Source: JAJRXC01 sp047639555
GTDB lineage: Bacteria > Actinomycetota > Acidimicrobiia > Acidimicrobiales > Aldehydirespiratoraceae
Direction of reading: 5' to 3'
Length of the DNA: 64,000 nucleotides
Assembly: GCA_047639555.1 (NCBI GenBank)
Contig: JBLIOE010000012.1
Span: forward strand, 1 to 64,000
Shown here: piece by piece, positions 16,841 through 25,825 of the stretch
How the letters are laid out: every line of letters starts with the position of its first letter
Position numbering within the stretch: the first letter of the stretch is position 1
The notes under the pieces: model-generated
What the model was told of the DNA's origin: nothing
The model's database searches: none
What the model saw: only the letters and a program-made list of their open reading frames with translations
Program-made: the position numbers and the translations under genes

Positions 16841-16999
16841 GTGCTCGATCAACTTCGGGATCTTCCCCGCGACGACGCCGACCAAACCAGCACCGTCTGG
16901 GGCGGCTTCGTCTCATTCCTCGCCATCGCGCTGCTCGTTCACACCCTCAAACGATGGCTCGATACCTACCAGTTCGTCGCCTGTCCGATTCCGGCCTGA
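16841..16999 (+). CDS. Possible small membrane protein, 52 aa
   Basis: A GTG-started frame encodes VLDQLRDLPRDDADQTSTVW and then one hydrophobic helix (GFVSFLAIALLVHTLKRWLD). It lies between the divergent tdk gene and tRNA-Gly. No ribosome-binding site stands out. The composition looks like a real single-span protein, but the shortness keeps confidence low. Confidence 0.35.
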   Translation: MLDQLRDLPRDDADQTSTVWGGFVSFLAIALLVHTLKRWLDTYQFVACPIPA

Positions 17000-17021
17000 G
17001 CGGCTACAGTCAGCGCTCTTC

Positions 17022-17092
17022 GCGGGTGTAGTTCAATGGTAGAACATCAGCTTCCCAAGCTGAATACGGGGTTTCGATTACCCTCACCCGCT
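17022..17092 (+). tRNA. tRNA-Gly (anticodon CCC)
   Basis: The cloverleaf is complete. The acceptor stem is GCGGGTG/CACCCGC with discriminator T. The D arm is GTAGTTCAATGGTAGAAC. The anticodon stem TCAGC/GCTGA encloses TTCCCAA, giving anticodon CCC. The T arm is GGGGT/ACCCT around TTCGATT. No CCA is encoded. It reads GGG codons. Confidence 0.95.
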
Positions 17093-17123
17093 CTGCACAC
17101 GCCGCGGCCGTAGGGTTCCTCGG

Positions 17124-17894
17124 GTGACGACCTTGTTGTTTCTGCACGCACACCCAGACGACGAGTCAATCCTTACCGGTGCAACCATCGCCAAGGCGAA
17201 GGCCGCCGGTGCTCGCGTCGTGGTGGCGTTTGCCACCCGTGGCGATGCCGGCGAAACCAAGGAGGAACTCGGCGACGAGACGCTCGGCGAGCGTCGCGAA
17301 CGCGAGGCCCGCGCTGCGTGCGACAGCCTCGGCGTCGACCGAGTGATCTTTCTCGCCTTCCAAGACTCCGGCATGGAGGGCACCGAGACCACGGCGGACC
17401 CCCAAGCCTTCACCAATGTTGGCATCGACGAGATCACTGCCCGTCTCGCCATCACGATGGTGGCCGAAGACATCGACGCCATTGTTGGCTACGACGCCAA
17501 TGGGCACTACGGCCACCCCGACCACATCAAGGTGCACGAGGCTGCTCGGGCCGCGGCCGAAGCAGTGCACGCCAACTGGATCATTGAGGTCACCTACGAC
17601 CGCGAGCGATTTGAGGGCGACAACAGCCCCTACGAAAACGTGGACGACAGCTTCGGTTCGTCAACTGAAGACATCACCCACATCGTGCGGGGTCAGCAGT
17701 GGTCGGAAGCAAAGCTGAAGGCGCTTATGCACCATGTCTCGCAGGTGCCCGAGGACTTCGATGCGGAGGGAGACGAGTCGATGGACCAGTACCTCGAAGC
17801 GTTCTCCCAGGAATGGCACATCATCACGGCGGTCACCGCCGACGCCGACTTCGCCCCGTTAGCCGAAATCTTCGAGCCCTTCACCGCCAAGTAA
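17124..17894 (+). CDS. LmbE/PIG-L family deacetylase (MshB/Mca-like)
   Basis: The protein is 256 aa. The zinc motif is HAHPDDESILTG near residue 8. The third ligand lies in GHYGHPDHIKVHEAA near residue 130. FATRGDAGETKEEL completes the active-site loop. Family members remove N-acetyl groups, including in mycothiol biosynthesis (MshB) or detoxification (Mca). The sequence does not decide between these. It starts at a GTG about 30 bases behind tRNA-Gly and converges on the HNH gene. Confidence 0.8.
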   Translation: MTTLLFLHAHPDDESILTGATIAKAKAAGARVVVAFATRGDAGETKEELGDETLGERREREARAACDSLGVDRVIFLAFQDSGMEGTETTADPQAFTNVGIDEITARLAITMVAEDIDAIVGYDANGHYGHPDHIKVHEAARAAAEAVHANWIIEVTYDRERFEGDNSPYENVDDSFGSSTEDITHIVRGQQWSEAKLKALMHHVSQVPEDFDAEGDESMDQYLEAFSQEWHIITAVTADADFAPLAEIFEPFTAK

Positions 17895-17896
17895 AG

Positions 17897-18898
17897 CTAG
17901 TGCCCGTGCCGTTTGCGGTGGCAGGGCGAACAACGCACTTCGAGTTCTTCGACCACGGTGTGGAGGGTCTGCTCAAACGGCGGCACATGGTCGAACTGCA
18001 AGAGGTCGGTACGGCCGCAGTCTCGGCAGGCCGGCTCGCGTTCCTTCACCACCCGCTTCTGCCGCGTAGATGGATGGCGCTGTCGACCGGACGCATTGAT
18101 CGGTCGACCTTCGGCATCATGGATCAGTGCTCGCAGGAATGAAGTGGGAGCGACGCGTTCGACGACCGAATCCGGGATCGGTGTGCCGTCGTCGAGTGTG
18201 CAGCCATCGGCCCGAATATGCAGCACAACCTCGATGACCAGCCCACCACCATCGCGCCCGAGCAGAGTGCGGAGCGCATCGACCTTCTGTTGGGCGAGCG
18301 TGGGCCAGGGGTCGGCGGACGCGTGGGCCGGACGACGAGTGGTGCGCATCACCTCGACCGTGAGGGCCGCCGACCACGCTGCGGCAACCAGCGGAGGGAG
18401 GCGCATGGTCACCGAGGTCATGCCGTCGGGCTCAACCCGCTCAGTGATCGACCGTTGCCGTTGATGGTGAGAATCGAGCTCTTCGGGCTCTGAGTTCCGA
18501 TTCATCCACGCGGCCAACGCTCGGCCGAGTTCGCCGGCCGGTGTTCGCAGCGCGATTTCGAGGAGTTCGGCCTCATTGGCAGAGGTGGCGACCCGGCTGA
18601 GGGTTCGCAGCTTCGAGTATGAGAGATCGCCTCGGTCGAACGCGTCCGCGGACGCGGGAAGCGCCAAAAGTTGACGACCGATCCGGATCCACTCACGGGC
18701 TGTCGACGCCTCCACATCAGCAATGGCGGACAAGGCATTCGCGGCCGTGGGCCAGCCTCCGACGACCCATTCAGGAGAATCTGCGAACGCCGAAGCGAGT
18801 CGCACGATCCGAACGAGGCTGCGCCGCCAGACATCGGCCAGCGATCGGAACTCTTCGGTGAGCGGGGCAGCCAGAACAGTGGGGGTGCGGACACCCAT
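17897..18898 (-). CDS. DUF222/HNH endonuclease-like protein (13E12 type)
   Basis: The protein is 333 aa. The long helical DUF222 region (about residues 15-250, with AREWIRIGRQLLALPASADA and GDLSYSKLRTLSRVATSANE) is followed by a C-terminal HNH motif: CRDCGRTDLLQFDHVPP, then EVRCSPCHRKRHGH. This architecture is the actinobacterial 13E12 repeat family, often multicopy and of unclear role. The gene body contains at 18641-18656 the same 16-base palindrome that recurs at 19059-19074. The start is the ATG at 18898. Confidence 0.85.
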   Translation of the reverse strand: MGVRTPTVLAAPLTEEFRSLADVWRRSLVRIVRLASAFADSPEWVVGGWPTAANALSAIADVEASTAREWIRIGRQLLALPASADAFDRGDLSYSKLRTLSRVATSANEAELLEIALRTPAGELGRALAAWMNRNSEPEELDSHHQRQRSITERVEPDGMTSVTMRLPPLVAAAWSAALTVEVMRTTRRPAHASADPWPTLAQQKVDALRTLLGRDGGGLVIEVVLHIRADGCTLDDGTPIPDSVVERVAPTSFLRALIHDAEGRPINASGRQRHPSTRQKRVVKEREPACRDCGRTDLLQFDHVPPFEQTLHTVVEELEVRCSPCHRKRHGH

Positions 18899-19208
18899 GA
18901 GCGATCTCCAGAAAACGAATGGTCGTGATCAAGGGACCGCCCAGGGTCTTGCCGTTACGGGGGGGGCGGATTGGGCTGGTCGAGCTCCGCTCGACTGATC
19001 GTACGCAGGGGGTGTGACACTGAATATGGGCCCCGCAAGTATGGAGCCCCGCCCTCGACGCGTCCGCGGACGCGTCGACTTACGGACATCTACCATTCTC
19101 AGATGACCAACGACACCTACGACAAACTCATCCTGGCCGCGGGCCTTCCACATCCCGAAGGCGATCCGATCGCGCATAATCTGTGAGCCGCCAACTGACG
19201 GCCTTGCG
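18899..19208. other. 310-bp intergenic region with a 24-bp palindrome
   Basis: No convincing gene. A 27-codon frame at 19103-19186 (MTNDTYDKLILAAGLPHPEG) looks protein-like but too short to assign; it may be a gene remnant. A run of eight G occurs near 18959. The notable element is the perfect palindrome at 19055-19078. Confidence 0.5.
19055..19078. repeat. Perfect 24-bp palindrome; core repeated inside the HNH gene
   Basis: The 24 bases read identically on both strands. Their 16-base core (CGCGTCCGCGGACGCG) occurs again at 18641-18656 within the DUF222/HNH coding sequence, about 420 bases away. It could be a protein-binding site or a DUF222/HNH target site; this is inference from symmetry only. 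Confidence 0.55.
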
Positions 19209-19622
19209 CTAGGCCGGAACGAGGCGAGATTCGGCGACGCTGCGCACGTGCGTAGCAACCGTTGGGCACTCACGCAGGAGTGCTGCGAACTCACCGCGGG
19301 TAAAGACGAGGGCCGAGCTTCCAGCCGATGACGTGACCGTGGCGTTGCGCGGCTGCTGGCTGAGCAATGCGGCTTCGCCGGCAACGTCGCCCGCGTGCAG
19401 CTCGGCAATCGTGCAGCCATCTCGTTCGACGACGAACACGCCATCGATGACGATGAGACAGTCGCGGCCGACCGCTTCTTCTTCGATTACCGCTCGAGTG
19501 CTGCGGAACTGAATAACCGTTCCCATCTGCACAACGCGGGCGAGTTCGGAAGCGGGCACGGCCCGACCCAACTCGCTGTCGCTGAGTGACGCGGGGATTG
19601 TGGGTTCATGACGACGGAACAT
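19209..19622 (-). CDS. Stand-alone cyclic-nucleotide-binding domain protein
   Basis: The protein is 137 aa, a single cNMP-binding beta-roll. VIQFRSTRAVIEEEAVGRDC begins the fold. The phosphate-binding cassette is GEAALLSQQPRNATVTS, including the Arg that contacts the cyclic phosphate. There is no DNA-binding or kinase domain, so it is probably a small sensor or adaptor. It could respond to the product of the cyclase at 10619-11503; there is no operon link. Confidence 0.75.
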   Translation of the reverse strand: MFRRHEPTIPASLSDSELGRAVPASELARVVQMGTVIQFRSTRAVIEEEAVGRDCLIVIDGVFVVERDGCTIAELHAGDVAGEAALLSQQPRNATVTSSAGSSALVFTRGEFAALLRECPTVATHVRSVAESRLVPA

Positions 19623-19736
19623 GTCGATATATCTGTTTCTGCGTTCGGAAGCGGGCGGCCAAGGCCGCCATGACTACATACCTACGGTCGCTTCGGGGGG
19701 AAGTTGAGGATCTCGATACGAGTAGGGTCCGTCTTC

Positions 19737-20906
19737 ATGACGGCTCCTCTCGACGGTGTCATCGTCGTCTCTCTCGAACAGGCTATCGCCGCCCCTCTTG
19801 CTACCCGCCACCTTGCGGATCTCGGGGCAACGGTCCTGAAGGTCGAACCTCCGGACGGCGGCGACTTCGCCCGCCATTACAACACGACGATGGAGGGCCA
19901 ATCCACCTTCTTTGTGTGGGCCAACCGCGGGAAGCAGAGCATTGCCCTCGACCTGAACGACACCGACGATCGGGCTCAGCTCGAGGCGCTTATCCGGGGC
20001 GCCGACGTCTTCATCCAGAACATGTCTCCCGCCGCGGCCGAGCGGGCCGGAGTGACTGCCGCGCAGGTGACCGCCCGCCACCCTCACCTGATCGCGTGCG
20101 AGATCACCGGCTACGGAGCGGGCGGCCCCCGCACCGACGACAAGGCGTACGACCTCGCAATCCAGGCCGAGGCGGGAGTGATAGCGGTTACGGGTTCGGC
20201 CGATCAGATGTCGAAGGTCGGGTTCTCGGCCGCCGACATCTCGGCCGCCATGTACGCCCTCAGCTCGATCCTCGCCGCGCTGTATCGGCGGAGTACCACC
20301 GGCAAAGGTGCGGCGATTTCACTCTCGATGCTCGAGTGCATGACCGAGTGGACGGCGGTCCCCGTCTACGAAGCCGCCCACAAGGGGACGAGCCCCGAGC
20401 GGGCCGGCCACCGCCACGCGTCGATCGCTCCGTACGGCATCTACGAACTGGGCGACAGGTCCAGCGTGATCGTGGCCGTACAGTCCGATCGCGACTGGGC
20501 GGCGTTTGCTAAGGGCGTGCTGGCCAACGACCAACTCATCGACGATGTGCGATTCGCAGGCAATGAGGCACGCATCGCGAACATCGACGAGCTCGAACGG
20601 GAGATCGCGTCGGTCTTCTCAACAATCCCCGCTGCCGAAGTCATGAAACGACTGGGGGCCTCGCAGGTGGTGTGGGCCCGAGCCCGAGAGCCACTCGCGG
20701 TCTGGGAGCACGAGCAACACCACGCCCGCGATCGTTTCCTCCCTACCGCAGTGCCCGCCGGTGAAGTGGTCACGTTTCGGCCGCCGTTCAACATCAGCGA
20801 TACGCCGGGTCCGATCGCCGCAGTGCCGGCGCTCAACGAACACGACCCAGCCCTTGTAGCCGAGATCGAACAGCGACGACTCTCACCATTGCCAGAATCG
20901 ACATAA
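19737..20906 (+). CDS. CaiB/BaiF family (family III) CoA-transferase
   Basis: The protein is 389 aa. The start MTAPLDGVIVVSLEQAIAAP is typical for the family, followed by HLADLGATVLKVEPPDGGDF. The nucleophilic Asp lies in AYDLAIQAEAGVIAVTG near residue 138. These enzymes move CoA between carboxylic acids by an Asp-anhydride mechanism. It ends 18 bases before the arsR-type gene and heads a run of catabolic genes on the same strand, so it probably activates an acid in that pathway. Confidence 0.85.
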   Translation: MTAPLDGVIVVSLEQAIAAPLATRHLADLGATVLKVEPPDGGDFARHYNTTMEGQSTFFVWANRGKQSIALDLNDTDDRAQLEALIRGADVFIQNMSPAAAERAGVTAAQVTARHPHLIACEITGYGAGGPRTDDKAYDLAIQAEAGVIAVTGSADQMSKVGFSAADISAAMYALSSILAALYRRSTTGKGAAISLSMLECMTEWTAVPVYEAAHKGTSPERAGHRHASIAPYGIYELGDRSSVIVAVQSDRDWAAFAKGVLANDQLIDDVRFAGNEARIANIDELEREIASVFSTIPAAEVMKRLGASQVVWARAREPLAVWEHEQHHARDRFLPTAVPAGEVVTFRPPFNISDTPGPIAAVPALNEHDPALVAEIEQRRLSPLPEST

Positions 20907-20926
20907 CGTAGTAGTTATATCGTTAT
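20903..20926. promoter_or_regulatory. Inverted repeat overlapping the ArsR start (candidate operator)
   Basis: ATAACG at 20903-20908 mirrors CGTTAT at 20921-20926 across an AT-rich 12-base centre. The second arm covers the first bases of the ATG at 20925. Its placement suits autoregulation by the adjacent ArsR-type protein. Confidence 0.5.
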
Positions 20927-21251
20927 GCCGATCAGCACGCCCGACCTTGATGTCGACCTCGAACGAGTACTCAAGGCGCTCGCCAGCTCACGACGGCTGC
21001 TCATCCTCGAGTGGCTGAAAGATCCCGAGGCGCACTTCCCGCCGCAAGAACACGGCGACCCGGTCGAACACGGCGGCTGCAACCAATTCATCGGTGACAA
21101 GCTCGGCATCAGCCAGCCCGCCGCGTCGCGACACCTCAAGGTGCTCGCCGATGCCGGCCTCATCATTGCCACACCCCGACAGGGTTGGACCTACTACCGC
21201 CGCGACGAAGCGAGCATCAGCGCCGTCGTCGGACACTTCTCGCAGATCTGA
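20925..21251 (+). CDS. ArsR-family winged-helix regulator
   Basis: The protein is 108 aa. It begins with a helix LERVLKALASSRRLLILEWL. The recognition region is IGDKLGISQPAASRHLKVLA and the wing is GLIIATPRQGWTYYRRDE. An insert rich in His, Glu and Pro (DPEAHFPPQEHGDPVEHGGC) sits between helix 2 and the recognition helices. It could bind a metal or be part of the dimer surface. It precedes the SDR and hyuAB genes by short gaps, so it is the likely repressor of that cluster. Confidence 0.85.
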   Translation: MPISTPDLDVDLERVLKALASSRRLLILEWLKDPEAHFPPQEHGDPVEHGGCNQFIGDKLGISQPAASRHLKVLADAGLIIATPRQGWTYYRRDEASISAVVGHFSQI

Positions 21252-21272
21252 ACAACGAAGGAACTTTTGGAC

Positions 21273-22076
21273 ATGCATGAATCTCTCGAAGACAAGGTTG
21301 TCCTTGTCACCGGCGCCGGTAAAGGCATCGGCAAGGCTTTGGCCGAACGGTTCGCGGGCGCGCGCTGTCAGGTGATCGTCAACGATGTCGACGCGGCAAC
21401 CGCTACGGCCGCGGCCGCTGAGATCAATGCCAACGGCGGGTCCGCGATCGGCATCGCGGCCGACGTCTCCAACGGCGAGCAGGTTGGAGCAATGTTCGAT
21501 CAGGTGGCCGACACCTTCGGCCGGATCGACGTGTTGCTGAACAACGCGGGCATCGTCAGCCCGATGCTCCACTTCTTCGACGGCGACGAGGCGTGGTGGC
21601 GTCGAATCATCGATGTGAACCTCACCGGCCACTTCCTCTGCTCGCACCGGGCGGCCCGGATGATGGCGAAAGCGGGCGGTGGTTCGATCATCAACATGAG
21701 CTCCGGCGGCGCCACCCGCGCCCACCGATCGTTCACTGCCTATGACGCCAGCAAGGGCGGCATCGAAGCACTTACGAGGGCAATGGCCCTCGACCTCGGC
21801 CCGTACAACATTCGGGTCAACGCACTGATGCCCGGATCGATCGACACCTCGGGCCTGAGCGTGGACGACCGCAAGCTGCGGGGCGAGAACGTGCCGCTCG
21901 GCCGCATCGGCGAGCCGGCCGACATGACCGGCGCGGCCCTATTCCTCGCCTCCGACGATGCCAGCTACATCACGGGTGATGTCATCAAGATCGACGGCGG
22001 CATGCTTGCCCAGCAGCGCTCGGCCACGGTCGACATCATGCCACCTTCAAACTTCCCCGCGATCAAGGATCTGTAG
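21273..22076 (+). CDS. Short-chain dehydrogenase/reductase (SDR)
   Basis: The protein is 267 aa. The cofactor motif is TGAGKGIG. An Asp at the end of strand 2 (VIVNDVDAA) favours NAD(H). NNAG, the catalytic Ser in INMSSGG and YDASK are all present. The ATG at 21273 follows GAAGGAA at good spacing; a TTG two codons earlier is less likely. It lies three bases before hyuA and is probably transcribed with it. The substrate is unknown but should be an alcohol or ketone in the same pathway. Confidence 0.88.
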   Translation: MHESLEDKVVLVTGAGKGIGKALAERFAGARCQVIVNDVDAATATAAAAEINANGGSAIGIAADVSNGEQVGAMFDQVADTFGRIDVLLNNAGIVSPMLHFFDGDEAWWRRIIDVNLTGHFLCSHRAARMMAKAGGGSIINMSSGGATRAHRSFTAYDASKGGIEALTRAMALDLGPYNIRVNALMPGSIDTSGLSVDDRKLRGENVPLGRIGEPADMTGAALFLASDDASYITGDVIKIDGGMLAQQRSATVDIMPPSNFPAIKDL

Positions 22077-22079
22077 ACC

Positions 22080-24188
22080 GTGAACGCCGTCGACGGTGCC
22101 GTGCGTATTGCCGCTGATGTCGGCGGCACGTTCACCGACGTCGTCCTCGAACGGACCGACGGCACGTATGCGTCCACCAAGGTGCTCACCACCTACGACG
22201 CGCCCGAGCGGGGCATTCTCGACGGCGTCGCCCAGCTGATCAGCGAAGAAGGGGTCGACGCCGACTCAATCGTGCAGTTCGTGCATGGCACCACGCTGGC
22301 GACCAACGCACTGATCGAACGACGGGGCGCGAAGACGGCGCTGATCACCACCGAAGGTTTCCGGGATGTAATCGAGACCCGCACCGAGAGCCGATTTGAG
22401 CAGTACGACCTCGACATCGTGCTGCCCACACCGCTGATCGCTCGCAAGGACCGGTTCACGGTCACCGAACGACGCAACGCCCGCGGCGAAGAGCTGATCC
22501 CGCTCGACGAAGAAGCGCTGCAGATTCTGGTGGCCCAGATCGGAGCGGCAGGATACGAGTCGATCGCAGTCGGCTTCATTCACAGCTACGTCAACCCCAC
22601 CAACGAGCAGCGCGTGCGCCACGTGATTCGCCGCGAGCTTCCGAAGGTGTCGGTGTCGATCAGCAGCGAGGTGTCGCCGCAGATGCGCGAGTACGAACGG
22701 TTCAACACCGTCTGCGCCAACGCGTATGTGCAACCGCAGATGGCGTCGTACCTCGTGCGTCTCCGCGACCAGCTACAGGACCGGGGCATCGCTTGTCCGC
22801 TGTATCTCGTGCATTCGGGCGGCGGCCTGATGAGCGTCGAGTCCGCCGCCGAGTTCCCCGTTCGGCTCGTGGAAAGCGGTCCGGCCGGTGGCGCGATCTT
22901 TGCGGCCGATCTTGCGGCTCGATACGGACGAGACCGGGTGTTGTCCTACGACATGGGCGGCACCACGGCGAAGATCACCCTGATCGAAGACTTCCGTCCG
23001 CAGACTGCGAAGACATTTGAGGTCGACCGCACGGCCCGCTTCAAGAAGGGCAGCGGAATGCCCATCTCGATCCCCGTGATCGACATGATCGAGATTGGGG
23101 CCGGCGGCGGTTCGATCGCCAGCGTGGATCGACTCGGCCAAATCCGGATCGGCCCCCGCTCGGCCGGGTCCGAACCGGGGCCTGCGGCGTATTCGCGCGG
23201 CGGAGAGCGCGCGACGGTGACCGACGCGAATCTCGAACTCGGTCGTCTGCATCCCGACACGTTCGGAGCCAAAGACATCGACCTGTCGCCCGAGCTGGCG
23301 CGCCAGGCGATCCAATCTTCCGTCGGTGATGCGCTCGGCCTCGATGCCACCGCGGCGGCAGTCGGCATCGCCGAAGTCGTCGACGAAAACATGGCCAACG
23401 CGGCCCGGGCTCACGCGGTCGAACACGGCAAGGACATGGCCGGCTTCACGATGATCGCCTTCGGCGGCGGCGCGCCACTCCACGCGGCACGCTTGATGGA
23501 CAAGCTCGGCCTCGACGAACTGATCGTGCCGCCGGGGGCGGGCGTCGGCTCGGCCATAGGTTTTCTCGTCGCGCCGTTCTCCTATGAAGCGGTGCGCAGC
23601 TTCTACACAACCACCACCAACTTTGATGTCGCCGGGTCCAACACCGTGCTCGCCGAACTCACCGATGAGGCGATGTCGTTCGTCCGCCAAGGCACCGACG
23701 AAGACGTTGAGGTCGAGCGCCAAGTGTCGATGCGCTACGCCGGCCAAGGGTGGGAGATTCCGGTCACCCTCGACGACGGGATCGCGTTCGACGAACTTGC
23801 GGCCGAGCTCCTCACCAGCAAGTTCACCAAGGCCTACGAGGGGTTCTTCGGTCGAGCGATCGAGGACCTCACGATCGAGGCGGTCAGCTGGTCGGTGAGG
23901 GTGTCGTCCGTGCTCCCGCCCCGCGATCGGGTGGAGCTCAGCGCGGCTGGCGAACCGGCCCAACTCACCCCCGCTACTCGCGACGCGTACGACGCGGCGA
24001 TCGGCGATCGGGTCGCCACGGCCGTGCTTGATCGACGCGAACTGGCCATCGGCGCGACGATCAACGGACCAGCCATCATCTCCGAGTCACAGACCACCAC
24101 CGTGCTCGGATCACACCATCGCTGCACGGTGCAACCCGATGGCAGCCTCCTCATCGGTCGTATCCAATCCGAGGGAGTCCACCCATGA
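22080..24188 (+). CDS. Hydantoinase/oxoprolinase subunit A (HyuA family)
   Basis: The protein is 702 aa, GTG start. The ASKHA-type ATP-binding motif ADVGGTFTDVVLE lies near residue 12, FVHGTTLATNALIERRGAKT follows, and the second nucleotide motif is LSYDMGGTTAKITLIEDF. GAGGGSIASVDRLGQIRIGP is highly typical of the family. Members hydrolyse ATP to open lactam or hydantoin rings (5-oxoprolinase, N-methylhydantoinase) or carboxylate ketones together with HyuB. The ATGA overlap with hyuB supports a heteromeric enzyme. The true substrate is not evident from sequence. Confidence 0.9.
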   Translation: MNAVDGAVRIAADVGGTFTDVVLERTDGTYASTKVLTTYDAPERGILDGVAQLISEEGVDADSIVQFVHGTTLATNALIERRGAKTALITTEGFRDVIETRTESRFEQYDLDIVLPTPLIARKDRFTVTERRNARGEELIPLDEEALQILVAQIGAAGYESIAVGFIHSYVNPTNEQRVRHVIRRELPKVSVSISSEVSPQMREYERFNTVCANAYVQPQMASYLVRLRDQLQDRGIACPLYLVHSGGGLMSVESAAEFPVRLVESGPAGGAIFAADLAARYGRDRVLSYDMGGTTAKITLIEDFRPQTAKTFEVDRTARFKKGSGMPISIPVIDMIEIGAGGGSIASVDRLGQIRIGPRSAGSEPGPAAYSRGGERATVTDANLELGRLHPDTFGAKDIDLSPELARQAIQSSVGDALGLDATAAAVGIAEVVDENMANAARAHAVEHGKDMAGFTMIAFGGGAPLHAARLMDKLGLDELIVPPGAGVGSAIGFLVAPFSYEAVRSFYTTTTNFDVAGSNTVLAELTDEAMSFVRQGTDEDVEVERQVSMRYAGQGWEIPVTLDDGIAFDELAAELLTSKFTKAYEGFFGRAIEDLTIEAVSWSVRVSSVLPPRDRVELSAAGEPAQLTPATRDAYDAAIGDRVATAVLDRRELAIGATINGPAIISESQTTTVLGSHHRCTVQPDGSLLIGRIQSEGVHP

Positions 24189-25825
24189 GCGAGCTCGCCG
24201 CCCAGCGCCGCAACCTGCTCTTCCAGGTGATGTGGAATCGCCTCATCTCGGTGGTGGAAGAGCAAGCGCTCACCCTCGTGCGCACTGCCTTCAGCACCTC
24301 GGTACGCGAAGCGGGCGACCTCTCGGCTGGCGTGTTCGATCCGCAAGGTCGGATGATTGCGCAGGCGGTCACCGGCACGCCGGGCCACGTCAACACGATG
24401 GCCGATGCGGTGCCCCACTTCATTGCCGACATTGGACCCGAGCGGATCTATCCGGGTGATGTGTACATCACGAACGATCCGTGGAAGGGCACCGGCCACC
24501 TCCACGACATCACCGTCACGACGCCGGTGTTTCGGACCATCGCGGGCGAAGAGACGTTGATCGGCTTCTTCGCCTCAACCGCGCATGTGGTCGACATTGG
24601 CGGCCGGGGCTATGGCCCCGATGCGAGTGAGGTGTACGAGGAGGGGCTGCGCATCCCCATCATGAAGTGGGCCGAACGCGGCAGCTTGAACACCGACCTC
24701 GTCAACATCATTCGCAACAATGTGCGTGAGTCCGACCAGGTGGTGGGCGACATCCACGGCCTGGCCGCGTCGAACGAAACCGGCCGTCGACGCTTACTGG
24801 ACATGTTGAACGAGTTCGAGCTCGACGACCTCAGCACCATCGCTCAGTTCGTGTTCGACAGCACGTCGGGCGCCACCATCGACGCGATCCAGACGGTTGC
24901 CAACGGCGTCTATCGCAACGAGATGGTGGTCGACGGCTACGGCGCGCCGGTCACGCTGGCCGTCACGCTTACCGTCGCCGACGACAGCATCCACGCCGAC
25001 TTCGACGGAACATCGGCCGTGTGTCCGCTGGGTATCAATGTGCCCCTCGGCTACGCCCACGCGTATTTCACCTACGGCATGCTCGTGGCGATCGGATCAG
25101 AACTCCCCAACAACTACGCCTCTCTGTCACGGTTCACGGTGAGTGCGCCCGACGATGCGATTCTCAACGCGAAACATCCGCACCCGGTGTCGGTTCGCCA
25201 CGTGCTCGGTCACTTTGTGACCGACCTGTGCATGGGGGCCTTGGAGGCCGCTCTGCCCGATCGCATCCCCGCCGAGGGTTCGGGCGCCCTATGGAACTTC
25301 CAGGCCAGCGCCCGCAGCGCCGACCCGGCCAACCCGAAGCCACCGGTCGAGATTCTCATGTTTAACAGCGGCGGTACCGGAGCGCGACCTGCACTCGACG
25401 GGCTCACGTCCACCGCCTTCCCCTCTGGCGTGCGGACAATGTCGGTCGAAGCCACCGAACAAGTCGGCCCGATCATCATCTGGCGCAAAGAGATCCGGCC
25501 CGACAGTGGTGGGGATGGACAGCAGCGGGGTGGCCTCGGTCAGATCATCGAGATCGGCCCGACCGACGGCTACCAGTTCGACTTCTCAGCCATGTTCGAC
25601 CGGATCGATCACCCCGCTCGTGGTCGCCAAGGCGGCAGCAACGGCGCACCCGGCAAGGTGTACCTCGACGACGGCACACCGTTCCACGGCAAAGGTCGCC
25701 AGCTCGTGCCCGAAGGTCGGCGGCTGGTGCTAGAACTGCCCGGCGGCGGCGGGTTCGGCGACCCGGCTCAGCGCGATGCCGAAGCGGCCGCCAACGACGA
25801 AAACCAGGGTTACGTCACCCCATGA
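24185..25825 (+). CDS. Hydantoinase/oxoprolinase subunit B (HyuB family)
   Basis: The protein is 546 aa, a standard HyuB length. Family segments include VVEEQALTLVRTAFSTSVRE, SAGVFDPQGRMIAQA, GTPGHVNTM, PGDVYITNDPWKGTGHLHDI and HVVDIGGRG. The C-terminal GGGGFGDPAQRD is also typical. It partners HyuA and carries the substrate-transforming site. The start is coupled to hyuA (ATGA) and the end overlaps the next start (ATGA), so translation of the block is coordinated. Confidence 0.9.
   Translation: MSELAAQRRNLLFQVMWNRLISVVEEQALTLVRTAFSTSVREAGDLSAGVFDPQGRMIAQAVTGTPGHVNTMADAVPHFIADIGPERIYPGDVYITNDPWKGTGHLHDITVTTPVFRTIAGEETLIGFFASTAHVVDIGGRGYGPDASEVYEEGLRIPIMKWAERGSLNTDLVNIIRNNVRESDQVVGDIHGLAASNETGRRRLLDMLNEFELDDLSTIAQFVFDSTSGATIDAIQTVANGVYRNEMVVDGYGAPVTLAVTLTVADDSIHADFDGTSAVCPLGINVPLGYAHAYFTYGMLVAIGSELPNNYASLSRFTVSAPDDAILNAKHPHPVSVRHVLGHFVTDLCMGALEAALPDRIPAEGSGALWNFQASARSADPANPKPPVEILMFNSGGTGARPALDGLTSTAFPSGVRTMSVEATEQVGPIIIWRKEIRPDSGGDGQQRGGLGQIIEIGPTDGYQFDFSAMFDRIDHPARGRQGGSNGAPGKVYLDDGTPFHGKGRQLVPEGRRLVLELPGGGGFGDPAQRDAEAAANDENQGYVTP

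Noticed and set aside
22773..23963. 396-codon frame antisense to hyuA
   Set aside because: It is a shadow of the conserved HyuA coding frame, without recognisable domains.
22080..25825. Acetone/acetophenone carboxylase assignment for HyuAB
   Set aside because: The family includes such enzymes, but the expected additional small subunits are absent and the aldolase/aminotransferase neighbours fit ring opening better; left open rather than asserted.
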